Source: JADCCX01 sp051649305 (GTDB lineage Bacteria; Pseudomonadota; Alphaproteobacteria; Rhizobiales; Beijerinckiaceae). From it: a stretch of 64,000 bases of DNA. The notes under the pieces were generated by a model. It saw only the letters and a list, made by a program, of their open reading frames with translations. It ran no database searches and was not told the origin of the DNA. The stretch lies in NCBI GenBank assembly GCA_051649305.1, contig JBOFGV010000096.1, positions 65,628 through 129,627 of the forward strand. The letters are read 5' to 3'. The translations under genes and the position numbers were made by a program. Positions 27,590 through 36,733 of the stretch are shown piece after piece. The stretch's first letter is position 1; every line of letters starts with the position of its first letter.

Positions 27590-27780
27590 CCTGTTATCCC
27601 GTTAGTGTGATCACCGCTCTGAGCGCCGAGGCCATCTCAAAGATGGAAGTGATGTAATAGTCTAACACTCCATGCAAGCCTGCGCCGCACGGCTTGATGC
27701 ACTAGCACGCCGACGTTGCAAGCCCTGTCTGAACAAGTGCTGATGCCGTCAATGGTGATCTGAATTGCTCTCTGGTCGCG

Positions 27781-29256
27781 CTACCGGTCTTGCCCACAGC
27801 GTGAGCGCGCGATGGCGATGATCTGTTCAACATCCAGATACGTCTCGCAATGGTCAGCCAGCGCATCGAGCGTTGCGTCAATCTGCTGCGCATAGGCGAG
27901 CTTGCTGTCGCGACCAAAACCTGCAAGCCAGTTTTTGCGAAAACCATCCGAGCCAAAAAGCCCGTGAACGTAGGTCCCGGCAACGCGGCCGTTGAGGCTT
28001 GTTGCACCATCCAGTCGCCCGTCGATATTGAGCACGGGCCGCATGCAGTCCGGACCTTCTGTGCGGCCCAGATGGATTTCATAGCCACTGACCTCCTCAC
28101 CGCCGGGCACAGCGCGCGCCAACACTGGTGCTGTGATCTTGTCGCCAGTCAACACAGTCTCGACATCAAGCAAACCCAGTCCCTGCACAGTCCCGGCAGG
28201 GCCTTCCACACCGTCAGGATCACTTATGCTGCGGCCAAGCATTTGATAGCCACCGCAAAGACCCAGCACCCGCCCGCCGCGCCTGACATGGGCGGCAAGA
28301 TCGGTGTCCCAGCCCTGCGCCCGGAAGAACGCCAGATCACCAATCGTTGATTTTGATCCTGGCAGGATCACGACATCTGCATCGGCAGGAAGTGGTGTTC
28401 CCGGTGGCACAAGCTGAACCTCAACCTCAGGCTCCTGCGTAAGGGGATCGAGATCATCAAAATTGGCAATGCGCGCGATGATGGGGGCCACCACTTTCAA
28501 CCGCCCTGCCCTGCCATTGCGGCTCTCAAGATCAAGCGCGTCTTCCGCTGGCAAAAGATGCGCATCCCGAAACCACGGCGCAATGCCCAGCGACGGCCAG
28601 CCTGTGCGGCGCACGATCTCGACAATGCCACCATCGAACAGGCGCATGTCGCCGCGAAACTTGTTGATGAGAAAGGCTTTGATCAAAGCCTGCTCGGCAG
28701 GCTCCAGAACGGCGTGGGTTCCCACAACACTGGCAATCACGCCGCCACGATCGATGTCACCGATCAAAGCCACCGGCACCTGTGCGGCCAGCGCAAAACC
28801 CATGTTGGCAATATCGCCGTTGCGCAGATTGATTTCCGCTGGTGAGCCAGCGCCTTCCACCAGCACAATGTCCGCCTCAGCCTGAAGCCGGTTGAAGCTG
28901 TCGAACACGGCAGGCATCAGTGTTGCCTTGCGCTGGCCGTAGTCCATGGCGCGCAGATGGCCGAAGCGTTTGCCCTGCACAATCACCTGTGCGCCGGTGT
29001 CGCTCTCTGGCTTCAGCAGCACCGGGTTCATATGCACCGTTGGCGGCACGCGGGCTGCCATGGCCTGAACAGCCTGTGCCCTGCCGATCTCGCCACCATC
29101 AACCGTGACCGCCGCATTGTTGGACATGTTCTGTGGCTTGAACGGCATCACCCTCAAACCGCGTCTGACCAGCGCACGGGCGAGGCCTGCAACAAGCGTT
29201 GACTTGCCCACGTTCGAGCCGGTGCCCATCAGCATGATGGCGGGCTTGGGCATCAT
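27781..29256 (-). CDS. cobQ: CobQ, cobyric acid synthase
   Basis: The 491-residue cytoplasmic enzyme amidates adenosylcobyrinic a,c-diamide at four side chains using glutamine. The N-terminal synthetase domain shows GTGSNVGKSTLVAGL (11-25) and the FKPQNMSNNA block. The C-terminal glutaminase domain carries the triad cysteine C334 in GLCGGYQMLG and histidine H431 in YVHGLFG. The start overlaps the cobO stop (ATGATGA), so it is coupled to cobO. It is the last of the DUF1636-cobP-cobO-cobQ operon. Confidence 0.95.
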   Translation of the reverse strand: MMPKPAIMLMGTGSNVGKSTLVAGLARALVRRGLRVMPFKPQNMSNNAAVTVDGGEIGRAQAVQAMAARVPPTVHMNPVLLKPESDTGAQVIVQGKRFGHLRAMDYGQRKATLMPAVFDSFNRLQAEADIVLVEGAGSPAEINLRNGDIANMGFALAAQVPVALIGDIDRGGVIASVVGTHAVLEPAEQALIKAFLINKFRGDMRLFDGGIVEIVRRTGWPSLGIAPWFRDAHLLPAEDALDLESRNGRAGRLKVVAPIIARIANFDDLDPLTQEPEVEVQLVPPGTPLPADADVVILPGSKSTIGDLAFFRAQGWDTDLAAHVRRGGRVLGLCGGYQMLGRSISDPDGVEGPAGTVQGLGLLDVETVLTGDKITAPVLARAVPGGEEVSGYEIHLGRTEGPDCMRPVLNIDGRLDGATSLNGRVAGTYVHGLFGSDGFRKNWLAGFGRDSKLAYAQQIDATLDALADHCETYLDVEQIIAIARSRCGQDR

Positions 29257-29873
29257 CAGAACTCGATGCCCTTCTGCGCTTTCACGCCGCTGCGGAAAGG
29301 ATGCTTCACCATGGTCATCTCGGTCACCAGATCAGCGATCTCGATCAGTTCAGGACTGGCGTTTCGCCCTGTGATGACAACATGCTTGTCAGCGGGTTTA
29401 TGCTCGACCAGAAACTGGATCACCTCATCCAGCGGCAGGTAATCATAGCGCAGCACAATGTTGAGCTCATCCAGCAGCACCATCTTGTGGCGGTCATCGA
29501 GGATGAATTCCTTGGAGCGCTCCCAGGCCTTGCGCGCAGACGCGATGTCCCGCTCGCGGTCCTGCGTATCCCACGTGAAGCCTTCGCCCATGATCTCGAG
29601 TGTACAAAGATCGGCATGGCGCTCCAGCATGATCGCCTCGCCAGTCACCCAATCCGGCGACTTGGTGAATTGCACGACAGCCACCGGCATCTCATAGGCA
29701 ATGTGACGAAACACCATGCCGAATGCCGCAGATGACTTGCCCTTTCCCGCGCCGGTGTGAACGATGAGCAATCCCTTTTCATCGGTCTTGGTGGCCATCA
29801 TTTTCTGTCTGGCCGCCTGATGCTTTTTCATCTTTGCCGTGTGGCGGGCGTTGATATCGGCTTCAGTGCTCAT
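29256..29873 (-). CDS. cobO: CobO, corrinoid adenosyltransferase
   Basis: The 205-residue enzyme of the CobO/BtuR/CobA type transfers the adenosyl group of ATP to cob(I)yrinic acid a,c-diamide. The P-loop GAGKGKSS is at 41-48, followed by AAFGMVFRHIAYEMPVAVVQF and VLLDELNIVLRYDYLPLDEV. The basic N-terminal extension (ARHTAKMKKHQAARQKM) is typical of alphaproteobacterial CobO. It lies 27 bases after cobP and is coupled to cobQ. Confidence 0.95.
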   Translation of the reverse strand: MSTEADINARHTAKMKKHQAARQKMMATKTDEKGLLIVHTGAGKGKSSAAFGMVFRHIAYEMPVAVVQFTKSPDWVTGEAIMLERHADLCTLEIMGEGFTWDTQDRERDIASARKAWERSKEFILDDRHKMVLLDELNIVLRYDYLPLDEVIQFLVEHKPADKHVVITGRNASPELIEIADLVTEMTMVKHPFRSGVKAQKGIEF

Positions 29874-29900
29874 CTCGGTTTGTGCTTTCTTTTCGAAGGA

Positions 29901-30434
29901 TCAAGACGACTTGCAAGATGACTTGAGTGTCAGTGGCAGACCAGCCGCCACAAAGACAACATTGGGCAGGCAGGCGGCAAGGGCCTGATTCAATCGCCCC
30001 TGCGCATCGCGAAAATCACGCCCCAGTCTTGTCTCGGGCACGATGCCAAGTCCAACCTCATTGGACACAAGAATGACGGGGCCTTTCGCCCGCTGAAGCG
30101 CCGTGATCAAATCGGCCTGCATGGCTGCCACATCATGTTCTCCCAGCATGACATTGGTCAGCCACAACGTCAGGCAGTCAACCAGCAGTACTGCATCTGG
30201 TCGTGCATGCTCCGCAATCACTTGCGCCAGCTGCAAGGGCTCCTCAATGGTCTGCCAGCCATCGGCAGCACGGCTTGTGCGGTGCATAGCAATGCGCTCC
30301 CGCATCTCGTCATCAAAGGCCTGCGCTGTCGCAATGTAGACGCGCGCCAGACCCGTCTCGCGGGCGCGGTGTTCCGCATGGGACGATTTGCCGGAACGCG
30401 CTCCTCCCAGAACAAGTGCCGAGGCGGAGTTCAT
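29901..30434 (-). CDS. cobP: CobP/CobU, adenosylcobinamide kinase and guanylyltransferase
   Basis: This bifunctional 177-residue enzyme phosphorylates adenosylcobinamide and attaches GMP, preparing it for the lower ligand. The P-loop GGARSGKS is at 10-17, the guanylylated histidine is H51 in IAMHR, and the VDCLTLWLTNVM and SNEVGLGIVPE blocks follow. The start overlaps the DUF1636 gene by four bases. The C-terminal SSCKSS tail is unremarkable. Confidence 0.95.
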   Translation of the reverse strand: MNSASALVLGGARSGKSSHAEHRARETGLARVYIATAQAFDDEMRERIAMHRTSRAADGWQTIEEPLQLAQVIAEHARPDAVLLVDCLTLWLTNVMLGEHDVAAMQADLITALQRAKGPVILVSNEVGLGIVPETRLGRDFRDAQGRLNQALAACLPNVVFVAAGLPLTLKSSCKSS

Positions 30435-30820
30435 GCCGGGGCGCTCCCGTCTTCCGGTGACCAGCCGACTGGCGGAATGCGGGCGACAAGGCCATTGCGC
30501 AAGGCCTCTGGCCGCTCCTTCCAGGGCACAAAGCCGTGGGGTGCAACTACCGCCGACCGCGCCATATCAATGACGGCCTGCGCATCCCTTGCAGGATCAA
30601 GATCACCAAACAGAAAGGTGTAACGCCCATCGCTGGACAGCGCGACGGTGCAGACCCGCTTGCAGACACTGAGGCACTGGCTTGGGCGCACCACAATGCT
30701 GGCCTCTCCCGCCGCAGCGGCTTGCAGCGCCTCAAACATGGCTTTCCCGTCTGCCGCATCGCGCTCAACCCCTGCCGCACGACAGGAGGTGCAAACTGTG
30801 ACAACAACAGGATTGGACAT
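30431..30820 (-). CDS. DUF1636-type cysteine-rich protein, first gene of the cob operon
   Basis: The 129-residue protein has cysteines at C10, C13 (CTSC), C49, C53 and C57 (CLSVCKRVC), a pattern like the thioredoxin-like [2Fe-2S] ferredoxins. I recognise it as DUF1636, a family often found near cobalamin genes in alphaproteobacteria; its function is not established to my knowledge. It overlaps cobP by four bases, so it is part of that operon. The start is ATG 30820 or the ATG directly before it at 30823. A redox role in corrin cobalt reduction, needed by CobO, would make sense but is inference. Confidence 0.8.
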   Translation of the reverse strand: MSNPVVVTVCTSCRAAGVERDAADGKAMFEALQAAAAGEASIVVRPSQCLSVCKRVCTVALSSDGRYTFLFGDLDPARDAQAVIDMARSAVVAPHGFVPWKERPEALRNGLVARIPPVGWSPEDGSAPA

Positions 30821-31040
30821 CATCTAAACGCCTCAACGGCAGGGCGAGAAATGCCTGCCGGGATGCTCATAGGCAGCCTTGGCATCAAGCGCCAGTGCAC
30901 AGAGCGGAAACGGCTCATCTTTTGCACATTGAAGCCACGAAGCATTGCATCGGGTCCACGCTGGACTCCGTCATAAATCTGCAACGCGCCTGTCCTGTTC
31001 ATCGCCAGATGAGACACCATGATCTTGCAAGGAACCAGCC

Positions 31041-31958
31041 ATGACAACACGCATCGCCATCGTCACAGATATCCATCATGGCAAAGACGCCGAAGCCAAA
31101 AAGGGCTCCAACGCCTTGCGATTGCTGGAGACCTTTGCCGGCTTCGTTGCTGAGCAGCAGCACGATCTGGTGCTTGATCTGGGAGACCGGATTTCGGATG
31201 AGGCGCGTGATACCGATCTTGTTCTGGAGCGCGAGGTCAATGCCGCCTTTGCTCCTGTCAGAGCTGTGGCTCCCGTGCTGCACATCTGCGGCAACCACGA
31301 CCGGGATTTTCTCTCCGTTGCTGACAACGAGCAGATCCTTGGCCAGTCGCTCGGCAACACTGTGCTTGATCTGGGTGACTGGCAGCTGGCGCTGTTTCGT
31401 GCCGATACGCGCATGCGCAGGCCACTTGGATTCAACTGCCCGCAAAGCGATATCGACTGGCTCGCAGAAACAGTTGCGGCCGCTGACCGGCCATTGCTGA
31501 TCGCGAGCCATGTGCCTCTGTCGGGGCACGGACAGGATGGCAATTACTACTTCGAGAACACGCCGGGCTATTCCCGTTATCCGCAGACGCCGCAATTGCG
31601 CGAGATCCTGAAATCCTGCAAGCAGCCCCTGCTTTGCCTCGCCGGGCATGTCCACTGGAACACCGTCACCACTGTCGACGGCGTGACGCATCTGACACAG
31701 CAATCCCTGACCGAGAGCTTTACGATGTCAGCGGAACGTGGCCGAGGCGAACCCTGCGGCGCTTACGGAATGCTTGAGCTCGGTGCCGAGGGCATTTCAT
31801 GGCGCGTGCACGGGTCAGATGCTTTTGCTCTGACGATTCCCGTTCAGCAACTGGCACGCCGCTGGTATCATCCTCTGCCACCTCTGGGTGAACTGAAAGA
31901 TGAAAGCGGGCGTCAGGCGCGTATTGAAGCTTACGACAAGGTGTCAGCCGCCGGGTGA
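31041..31958 (+). CDS. Calcineurin-like metallophosphoesterase
   Basis: The 305-residue cytoplasmic protein has the dinuclear metal motifs in order: DIHHG (10-14), GDR with D49, GNHD (84-87), SHVPLSGHG and GHVHWN. These hydrolyse phosphomono- or phosphodiesters. It faces a Ugp-like ABC importer whose genes end 30 bases away, which suggests glycerophosphodiester or sugar-phosphate use, as for GpdQ-like enzymes. ATG 31041 follows AAGGAACC. No other partner is visible. The exact substrate is open. Confidence 0.85.
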   Translation: MTTRIAIVTDIHHGKDAEAKKGSNALRLLETFAGFVAEQQHDLVLDLGDRISDEARDTDLVLEREVNAAFAPVRAVAPVLHICGNHDRDFLSVADNEQILGQSLGNTVLDLGDWQLALFRADTRMRRPLGFNCPQSDIDWLAETVAAADRPLLIASHVPLSGHGQDGNYYFENTPGYSRYPQTPQLREILKSCKQPLLCLAGHVHWNTVTTVDGVTHLTQQSLTESFTMSAERGRGEPCGAYGMLELGAEGISWRVHGSDAFALTIPVQQLARRWYHPLPPLGELKDESGRQARIEAYDKVSAAG

Positions 31959-31987
31959 TCACCGGCGGCTGGTTTTAGTCTGACCGA

Positions 31988-33274
31988 TCAGCCCTGGCGG
32001 CGCGGCAGCAGCGCCTGCACATCGGCAGTCATCTGCTTCAGTGTCGGCATCGCTTCCTTCGACTTGTTGACGACGGTTTGCAGATGGTCATTGATCACGT
32101 CGGTGATCTTCAGCGCGTTCTGGCCGGGGAAGGCATACCAGCCGGTCATCACAGGCAGCTGCTGCAATGTGGTGCTCCAGTTCGGGTTCTCGCGGTAGAA
32201 CTTGGCGAGCATGTCTTCGCGTGTGCCAGGCAGGGCGGTCGAAGGCATATAGCCTGTGTTGTTGACCATGATGGTTGCGCCTTCAGGGCCGGTCACGAAC
32301 TTGATGTATTCAAAAGCCGCCTTCTGTTTGGCGGCATCTTTTGTGAACATCATGGCTACCTTGCCACCGGCAGGAATGCGACCGTTTGGTGCAGTGATCG
32401 GATAACGCACTGTCTTCAATGCAAATCGACCACCGATCTCGCGGGTGACGCGGGCGAGCTGGGCGGTTGATTGCATCATGATGCCGATGCGACCAGCGAA
32501 GAAGTCGGCAAAGGCTGTCTCTGGCTTGAGATCGGCCATTTTGCCATCGTCTACGAAGCGACGAAGCAGCTGGATCGCAGCTTCTCCCGGTGCATCACCG
32601 AAGGCCACCTTGCTCTCATCCGCTGAAAGCATCAATCCCCCGTGGCTGAAGACAAGACCCTGCCATGACCAGTTGCCGGTGATGGTCCAGTCGAAGAACA
32701 TGCCGCGGACATTATCAGCAGGCTTGTCGATGGCCGCGGCTGCCTTGATCACAGCATCCCAGCTTGTCAGATCTTCAGGCTTCAAGCCAGCCTTGGTCAG
32801 CAGGTCAACGTTGACATAAAGGATCGGCGTCGAAAGCGCTGTGCCAACGCCGGTCTGCTTGCCACCCATGCGGCCAAGGTCCAGCATCTGATCCGTGAAA
32901 CCAAGCGAGGCCCATTCTGCATCAGCCTTGATGAAGGGGGCGAGATCAACCGGAATGTCACGCTCAAGCAGTGTGCGCTGGCGGTTGACGCCGTGGTAGG
33001 CGACATCTGGCAGCGAGCGGGTGATGGCATCACGCAGCGCCTTCTGCAGACCGTCCTCGTAGTTCTCATAGGGTGCACGGAAAGTGAGCTTGATGTTCGG
33101 GTTCTTCGCCTCGAACTTCGCCTTCATTTCTTCGTGCATTTTCTGAAAGAGATTTGGTGCTGGATACTGAACGATCAGTTCCACTGCGCTTTGCGCACGG
33201 GCGATGGCGGGCATGGCAAGGAGGCCAGCCGTTGCGGCGGAACCCTTGAGGATCGAGCGTCTTGTGATGTGCAT
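31988..33274 (-). CDS. CUT1 ABC transporter binding protein, UgpB-like
   Basis: The 428-residue secreted binding protein has a Tat-type signal (TRRSILKGSAATAGLLAMPAIARAQ). The mature part starts with ELIVQYPAPNLFQKMHEEMKAKF and has an SBP_bac_1 fold, with the ligand-site SLPDVAYHGVNRQR block. UgpB-like proteins bind glycerol 3-phosphate or its diesters, and the adjacent phosphoesterase agrees, but many sugars are bound by this family too. It is the last gene of a four-gene minus-strand unit of ATPase, two permeases and binding protein. That order, binding protein last, is less usual. Confidence 0.85.
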   Translation of the reverse strand: MHITRRSILKGSAATAGLLAMPAIARAQSAVELIVQYPAPNLFQKMHEEMKAKFEAKNPNIKLTFRAPYENYEDGLQKALRDAITRSLPDVAYHGVNRQRTLLERDIPVDLAPFIKADAEWASLGFTDQMLDLGRMGGKQTGVGTALSTPILYVNVDLLTKAGLKPEDLTSWDAVIKAAAAIDKPADNVRGMFFDWTITGNWSWQGLVFSHGGLMLSADESKVAFGDAPGEAAIQLLRRFVDDGKMADLKPETAFADFFAGRIGIMMQSTAQLARVTREIGGRFALKTVRYPITAPNGRIPAGGKVAMMFTKDAAKQKAAFEYIKFVTGPEGATIMVNNTGYMPSTALPGTREDMLAKFYRENPNWSTTLQQLPVMTGWYAFPGQNALKITDVINDHLQTVVNKSKEAMPTLKQMTADVQALLPRRQG

Positions 33275-33309
33275 GGTCTGGCTCCTGAGTCGATGGCCAA
33301 AAGGCCGGG

Positions 33310-34155
33310 TTACTTCACGCCGGTGACAGCGAAGCCTTCGAGAAAGCGACGCTGGGCGACGAGAAAGGCGAGAACAAGGGGGGCAGTGACAGCAACAGCA
33401 GCGGCCATCAACGGGCCGTAGTTGGTGCCTGCTTCCGCATTGTCGAAGAAGGCAATGCCCAGTGGCGGCGTCATCAGATGCGTCGACTGAATGGCAATCA
33501 GCGGCCAGAAAAATTCATTCCAGTTCCACACCAGCGAGAGCACCGCGAAAGCGATGATGGCGGGCATGGCGGAGGGCACCATGATGCGCCAGACAATGGC
33601 GAACTCATTGAGGCCATCGATGCGCGCGGCATGGATCAGATCATCCGGGATCTGCCGGAAGAACTGCCGCATCAGGAAGATGCCGAACACCGAGATCGAC
33701 GAGGGAATGATCAGGGCAGCGTAACTGTCCAGAATGCCCAGTTGCCACATGCCGATGTAGAGCGGGATGGCCGGCGCCTGTGGCGGGATCAGCAGGCCCA
33801 GCAACACGAATGCAAAGATCGTCTCGCGGCCGCGGAACCTGAGCTTGGCCAGCGCGTAGGCGCAAGGCACCGCGATCAGCGCCTGAAAGAAGAAGATGGC
33901 AAAACCGACCATCACGCCGTTCAGAATAAACCGCCCCAGCGGGATGCGCGTGAAGGCGGTGGTGTAGTTTTCCACCGCCGCCCAGGTTTGCGGCAGCAGG
34001 GAGAAATTCGGCGAGAAGATTTCACCCGCTGGTTTCAGAGATGTCGAGACCATGACAACAAACGGGAACAGCATGAAGGCCGCCCCAAGAAGCAGAAGCG
34101 CGTGCCGCGCGACTTCAAGCGCTATGCCCTTGTTGGTGGTGCGCTGCGTCCTCAT
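33310..34155 (-). CDS. CUT1 ABC permease, UgpE-like
   Basis: This inner-membrane permease of 281 residues starts at ATG 34155, overlapping the previous permease's stop as ATGA; an open frame further upstream is inside that gene. The EAA loop is DDLIHAARIDGLNEFAIVWRI near residue 190, and six membrane segments are apparent. It pairs with the UgpA-like permease upstream and the ATPase at the head of the operon. Confidence 0.88.
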   Translation of the reverse strand: MRTQRTTNKGIALEVARHALLLLGAAFMLFPFVVMVSTSLKPAGEIFSPNFSLLPQTWAAVENYTTAFTRIPLGRFILNGVMVGFAIFFFQALIAVPCAYALAKLRFRGRETIFAFVLLGLLIPPQAPAIPLYIGMWQLGILDSYAALIIPSSISVFGIFLMRQFFRQIPDDLIHAARIDGLNEFAIVWRIMVPSAMPAIIAFAVLSLVWNWNEFFWPLIAIQSTHLMTPPLGIAFFDNAEAGTNYGPLMAAAVAVTAPLVLAFLVAQRRFLEGFAVTGVK

Positions 34156-35099
34156 GTGTAATGCGCACGCCTGTCGAGAATGGCTGTCTGCGCCCATGTG
34201 ATGATCAGCGTGCAGACGAGGAAGGCAACCGTGATCGCGGAGGCATAGCCCGAGCGCAGGAACTGGAAGCCCTCCTGATACATCAGGTAAACCAGCACGG
34301 AGGTCGCCTTGTTAGGCCCGCCATCAGTCAGCACCTGCACGGTATCGAAGACCTGAAACGAGCGGATGAGGGTGATCGAAAAGACGAAGACATTGGCTGC
34401 ACCAAGCATGGGCCATGTCACGCGGCGAAAACGCTCCCAGGCACTGTCCGCGCCGTCAATGCTCGCGGCCTCGTAAAGATCCTTCGGGATGGAGCGCAGG
34501 CCGGCCAGATAGAGGATCATGTTCAGTCCCGCAGCCTGCCACACCCCGATGATGACGAGCGAGTAGAGGGCGACATTTCCATCCTTCATCCAGTCCAGCT
34601 TGGGAAAGCCGAAGAAGGCGAGGATGAGATTGAACCAGCCCACGGTCGGGTGGAAGGCAAATTCCCAGGCAAGTGCGGTTGCCAACAGTGTTGCTGTCAC
34701 AGGCAGAAAATACACGGCTGAATAGAAGTTGCGGCCCCGCGCTCCTGCGTTGATGAGAAGTGCGATACCAAGGCCCAGTGCGACTGAGATTGGCACCAGC
34801 AGGCCAACATAGACCACTGTATTTTTCAGCGACATCCAGAACACGCGGTCTGCAAACATCGCGCGGAAATTGTCAAAGCCGATAAAGTTCACACTCGGCA
34901 TGCCGAATTCCCAATCGGTGAAAGCGATGAGCAGAACGGCGATGCAGGGTCCGATAAGGATCAGCCACATCATAATTGTTGCAACAGCCGAGAGCAGCCA
35001 GCCTGCGACGAACTCAAGCCGTTCTGTCGGAGAGCGGCGGCGCTGTGCCGGAATCATCAGGCTGCCAGCTGTCTCTATCGATGGAGCACCTGCCGACAT
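34152..35099 (-). CDS. CUT1 ABC permease, UgpA-like
   Basis: The 315-residue permease has a basic cytoplasmic N-terminus (QRRRSPTERLEF), then six membrane segments and an EAA loop DLYEAASIDGADSAWERFRRV near residue 220. It starts six bases after the ATPase stop and overlaps the next permease. It forms the translocation path with its UgpE-like partner. Confidence 0.88.
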   Translation of the reverse strand: MSAGAPSIETAGSLMIPAQRRRSPTERLEFVAGWLLSAVATIMMWLILIGPCIAVLLIAFTDWEFGMPSVNFIGFDNFRAMFADRVFWMSLKNTVVYVGLLVPISVALGLGIALLINAGARGRNFYSAVYFLPVTATLLATALAWEFAFHPTVGWFNLILAFFGFPKLDWMKDGNVALYSLVIIGVWQAAGLNMILYLAGLRSIPKDLYEAASIDGADSAWERFRRVTWPMLGAANVFVFSITLIRSFQVFDTVQVLTDGGPNKATSVLVYLMYQEGFQFLRSGYASAITVAFLVCTLIITWAQTAILDRRAHYT

Positions 35100-35105
35100 C
35101 GGATG

Positions 35106-36266
35106 TCAGCTCGCCATCTGGAGGGTTGCAGCAGGCGTTGCCATAAGCGTCGCCTGCACCCGCTTGCCATCAGCGCCAAAAGCGAAAGCCTGTGCAAGAT
35201 GAAGATCGAGTGCGAAGCTGTCACCGATCCGCATGGCACTGCCCCGCTCAGGCGGAAGACGGAGAACAAGTCGCTCGTCCATTCCCGCAACCTCGGCGTA
35301 GACAAAGGTGTCGGACCCCAGGTGCTCCACATGGCGGGTGATAGCAGGCAATCCGTCATCTGTGCCAATGCGCATATGCTCGGCGCGGATGCCGATGCTC
35401 AGCGGTGTCCCGGCTGGCAGTGGGCAGCTTTGCCGCAAAGTCTGGCCAAGCACCTCAATACGGCCCTGCCTTGTGACTTCGCCGGGCAGAATATTGATCT
35501 TGGGGGCGCCGATAAACTCCGCCACGCGGATATCTGCGGGGTCGGCGTAGATATCCTGCGGTGTCGCTACTTGCAGCAATTCACCGCCCATCATCACGGC
35601 CACCCGGTCAGCCATTGTCATGGCTTCCACCTGATCGTGCGTGACATAAACGAAGGTTCCCCCTGTCCGGCGATGCAATTCGGCAATCTCGGCACGGGCC
35701 TGCACGCGCAGCTTGGCATCAAGATTGGACAGTGGCTCATCCATCAGGAAGGCGGCAGGCTTGCGCACCATGGCGCGGGCCAGTGCCACACGCTGGCGTT
35801 GGCCGCCCGAAAGCTGCCCAGGTTTGCGGTCAAGCAAATGGCCGATCTGCAGGGACTGTGCCACGCTGGCAACATCAGCTTCAATCGAAGCATTTTGACT
35901 GGAGGCATCCCCGATGAAGCGGCCAACCACCGGCAAACGCTGCAATGATGTGAGGCGACGCATCACCAGCGGCAGGGCAATGTTCTCGCGCACGCTCATA
36001 TAGGGATAGAGAGCATAGGACTGGAACACCATGGCGATATCGCGGGCCTTGGGCGGCGCGTCGTCAATCACGCGGTCACCAATACGGACCTCGCCCTGAT
36101 CCTGCCCTTCAAGACCGGCAAGAATGCGCAAAAGGGTGGTCTTGCCACAGCCGGAAGGACCAACAAGCGCGATGAACTCACCATCCGCAATGTCCAGCGT
36201 CACGCTTCCAAGCACCCGCGTTTCACCAAATGCCTTGCCAATGCCGGAAAAGGAAACACGCGCCAT
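35106..36266 (-). CDS. CUT1 ABC ATPase, UgpC/MalK-like
   Basis: The 386-residue ATPase has Walker A GPSGCGKTT, signature LSGGQRQRVALARA, Walker B FLMDEPLSNLDAKL and a C-terminal OB-type regulatory domain, as in MalK/UgpC. An insert of about 20 residues (VMRRLTSLQRLPVVGRFIGD) sits between the Q-loop and the signature, longer than usual. It is the first gene of the unit, so its promoter should be in the 36267-36733 gap, which it shares divergently with the toxin-antitoxin genes. Confidence 0.9.
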   Translation of the reverse strand: MARVSFSGIGKAFGETRVLGSVTLDIADGEFIALVGPSGCGKTTLLRILAGLEGQDQGEVRIGDRVIDDAPPKARDIAMVFQSYALYPYMSVRENIALPLVMRRLTSLQRLPVVGRFIGDASSQNASIEADVASVAQSLQIGHLLDRKPGQLSGGQRQRVALARAMVRKPAAFLMDEPLSNLDAKLRVQARAEIAELHRRTGGTFVYVTHDQVEAMTMADRVAVMMGGELLQVATPQDIYADPADIRVAEFIGAPKINILPGEVTRQGRIEVLGQTLRQSCPLPAGTPLSIGIRAEHMRIGTDDGLPAITRHVEHLGSDTFVYAEVAGMDERLVLRLPPERGSAMRIGDSFALDLHLAQAFAFGADGKRVQATLMATPAATLQMAS

Positions 36267-36733
36267 GGCCCAACCATCCTGAACAACAGATTGGCTCTAG
36301 GACGCGATAATGACAGTCACGCTACAGATTTGTCTCAACCATGTGATATCTACAGGGACATGCTGCAGAATATAATGCGGCTGATAAAACCAAATTTAAT
36401 ATACAAATCGCCGCTTTCGCATTTCTCCTTCCACGTCCCATAATGTTGCCTTATCGGGCGTTTTTAACACGCTTGCGGAAGAGCTCATTCCAGGTCACGC
36501 TCTCCCGAAAACTAGCCCTCTGGCGGCGCTCAGCGGCATCAATCACTGCAAGTGGATCGCAGCGCTGCGCCAGAGGCGTCGTATTTCACTACGTACTTTC
36601 CTTCGCCATACATAGCATTATTGCTGCCAGCCAGAAGGCGGAGCAAAGCCCGTTAGCTCCAGCAACATCTGCTCGACATTAGACTGGTTGGCTGCTATCT
36701 AGACAGCCTAGCTATTTACCGGAGAATGCAATC
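36267..36733. other. Intergenic gap between importer operon and toxin-antitoxin genes
   Basis: This 467-base stretch holds the divergent promoters of the ATPase gene (minus) and of the antitoxin gene (plus). The part at 36340-36420 is AT-rich. On the minus strand, from about 36582 down to a TAA at 36451, a 42-codon open stretch encodes a charged protein-like tail (ending NELFRKRVKNAR), possibly the relic 3' end of a lost gene. A plus-strand open frame at 36443-36682 is not convincing. Apart from these and the palindrome at 36694, I see nothing identifiable. Confidence 0.5.
36694..36707. promoter_or_regulatory. Candidate antitoxin operator (imperfect palindrome)
   Basis: GCTATCTAGACAGC is a 14-bp palindrome with one mismatched pair, 27 bases before the antitoxin ATG. 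Phd-type antitoxins repress their own promoter by binding such sites. Its position between the presumed promoter and the ribosome-binding site (CCGGAG) supports this; binding is inferred. Confidence 0.45.

Noticed and set aside
30824..31040. Second cobalamin riboswitch before the cob operon
   Set aside because: No B12 box or GCAACTGTGA block on the minus strand in this gap.
36443..36682. Plus-strand open frame of 79 codons before the antitoxin
   Set aside because: No ribosome-binding site, no family, composition unlike the neighbours.
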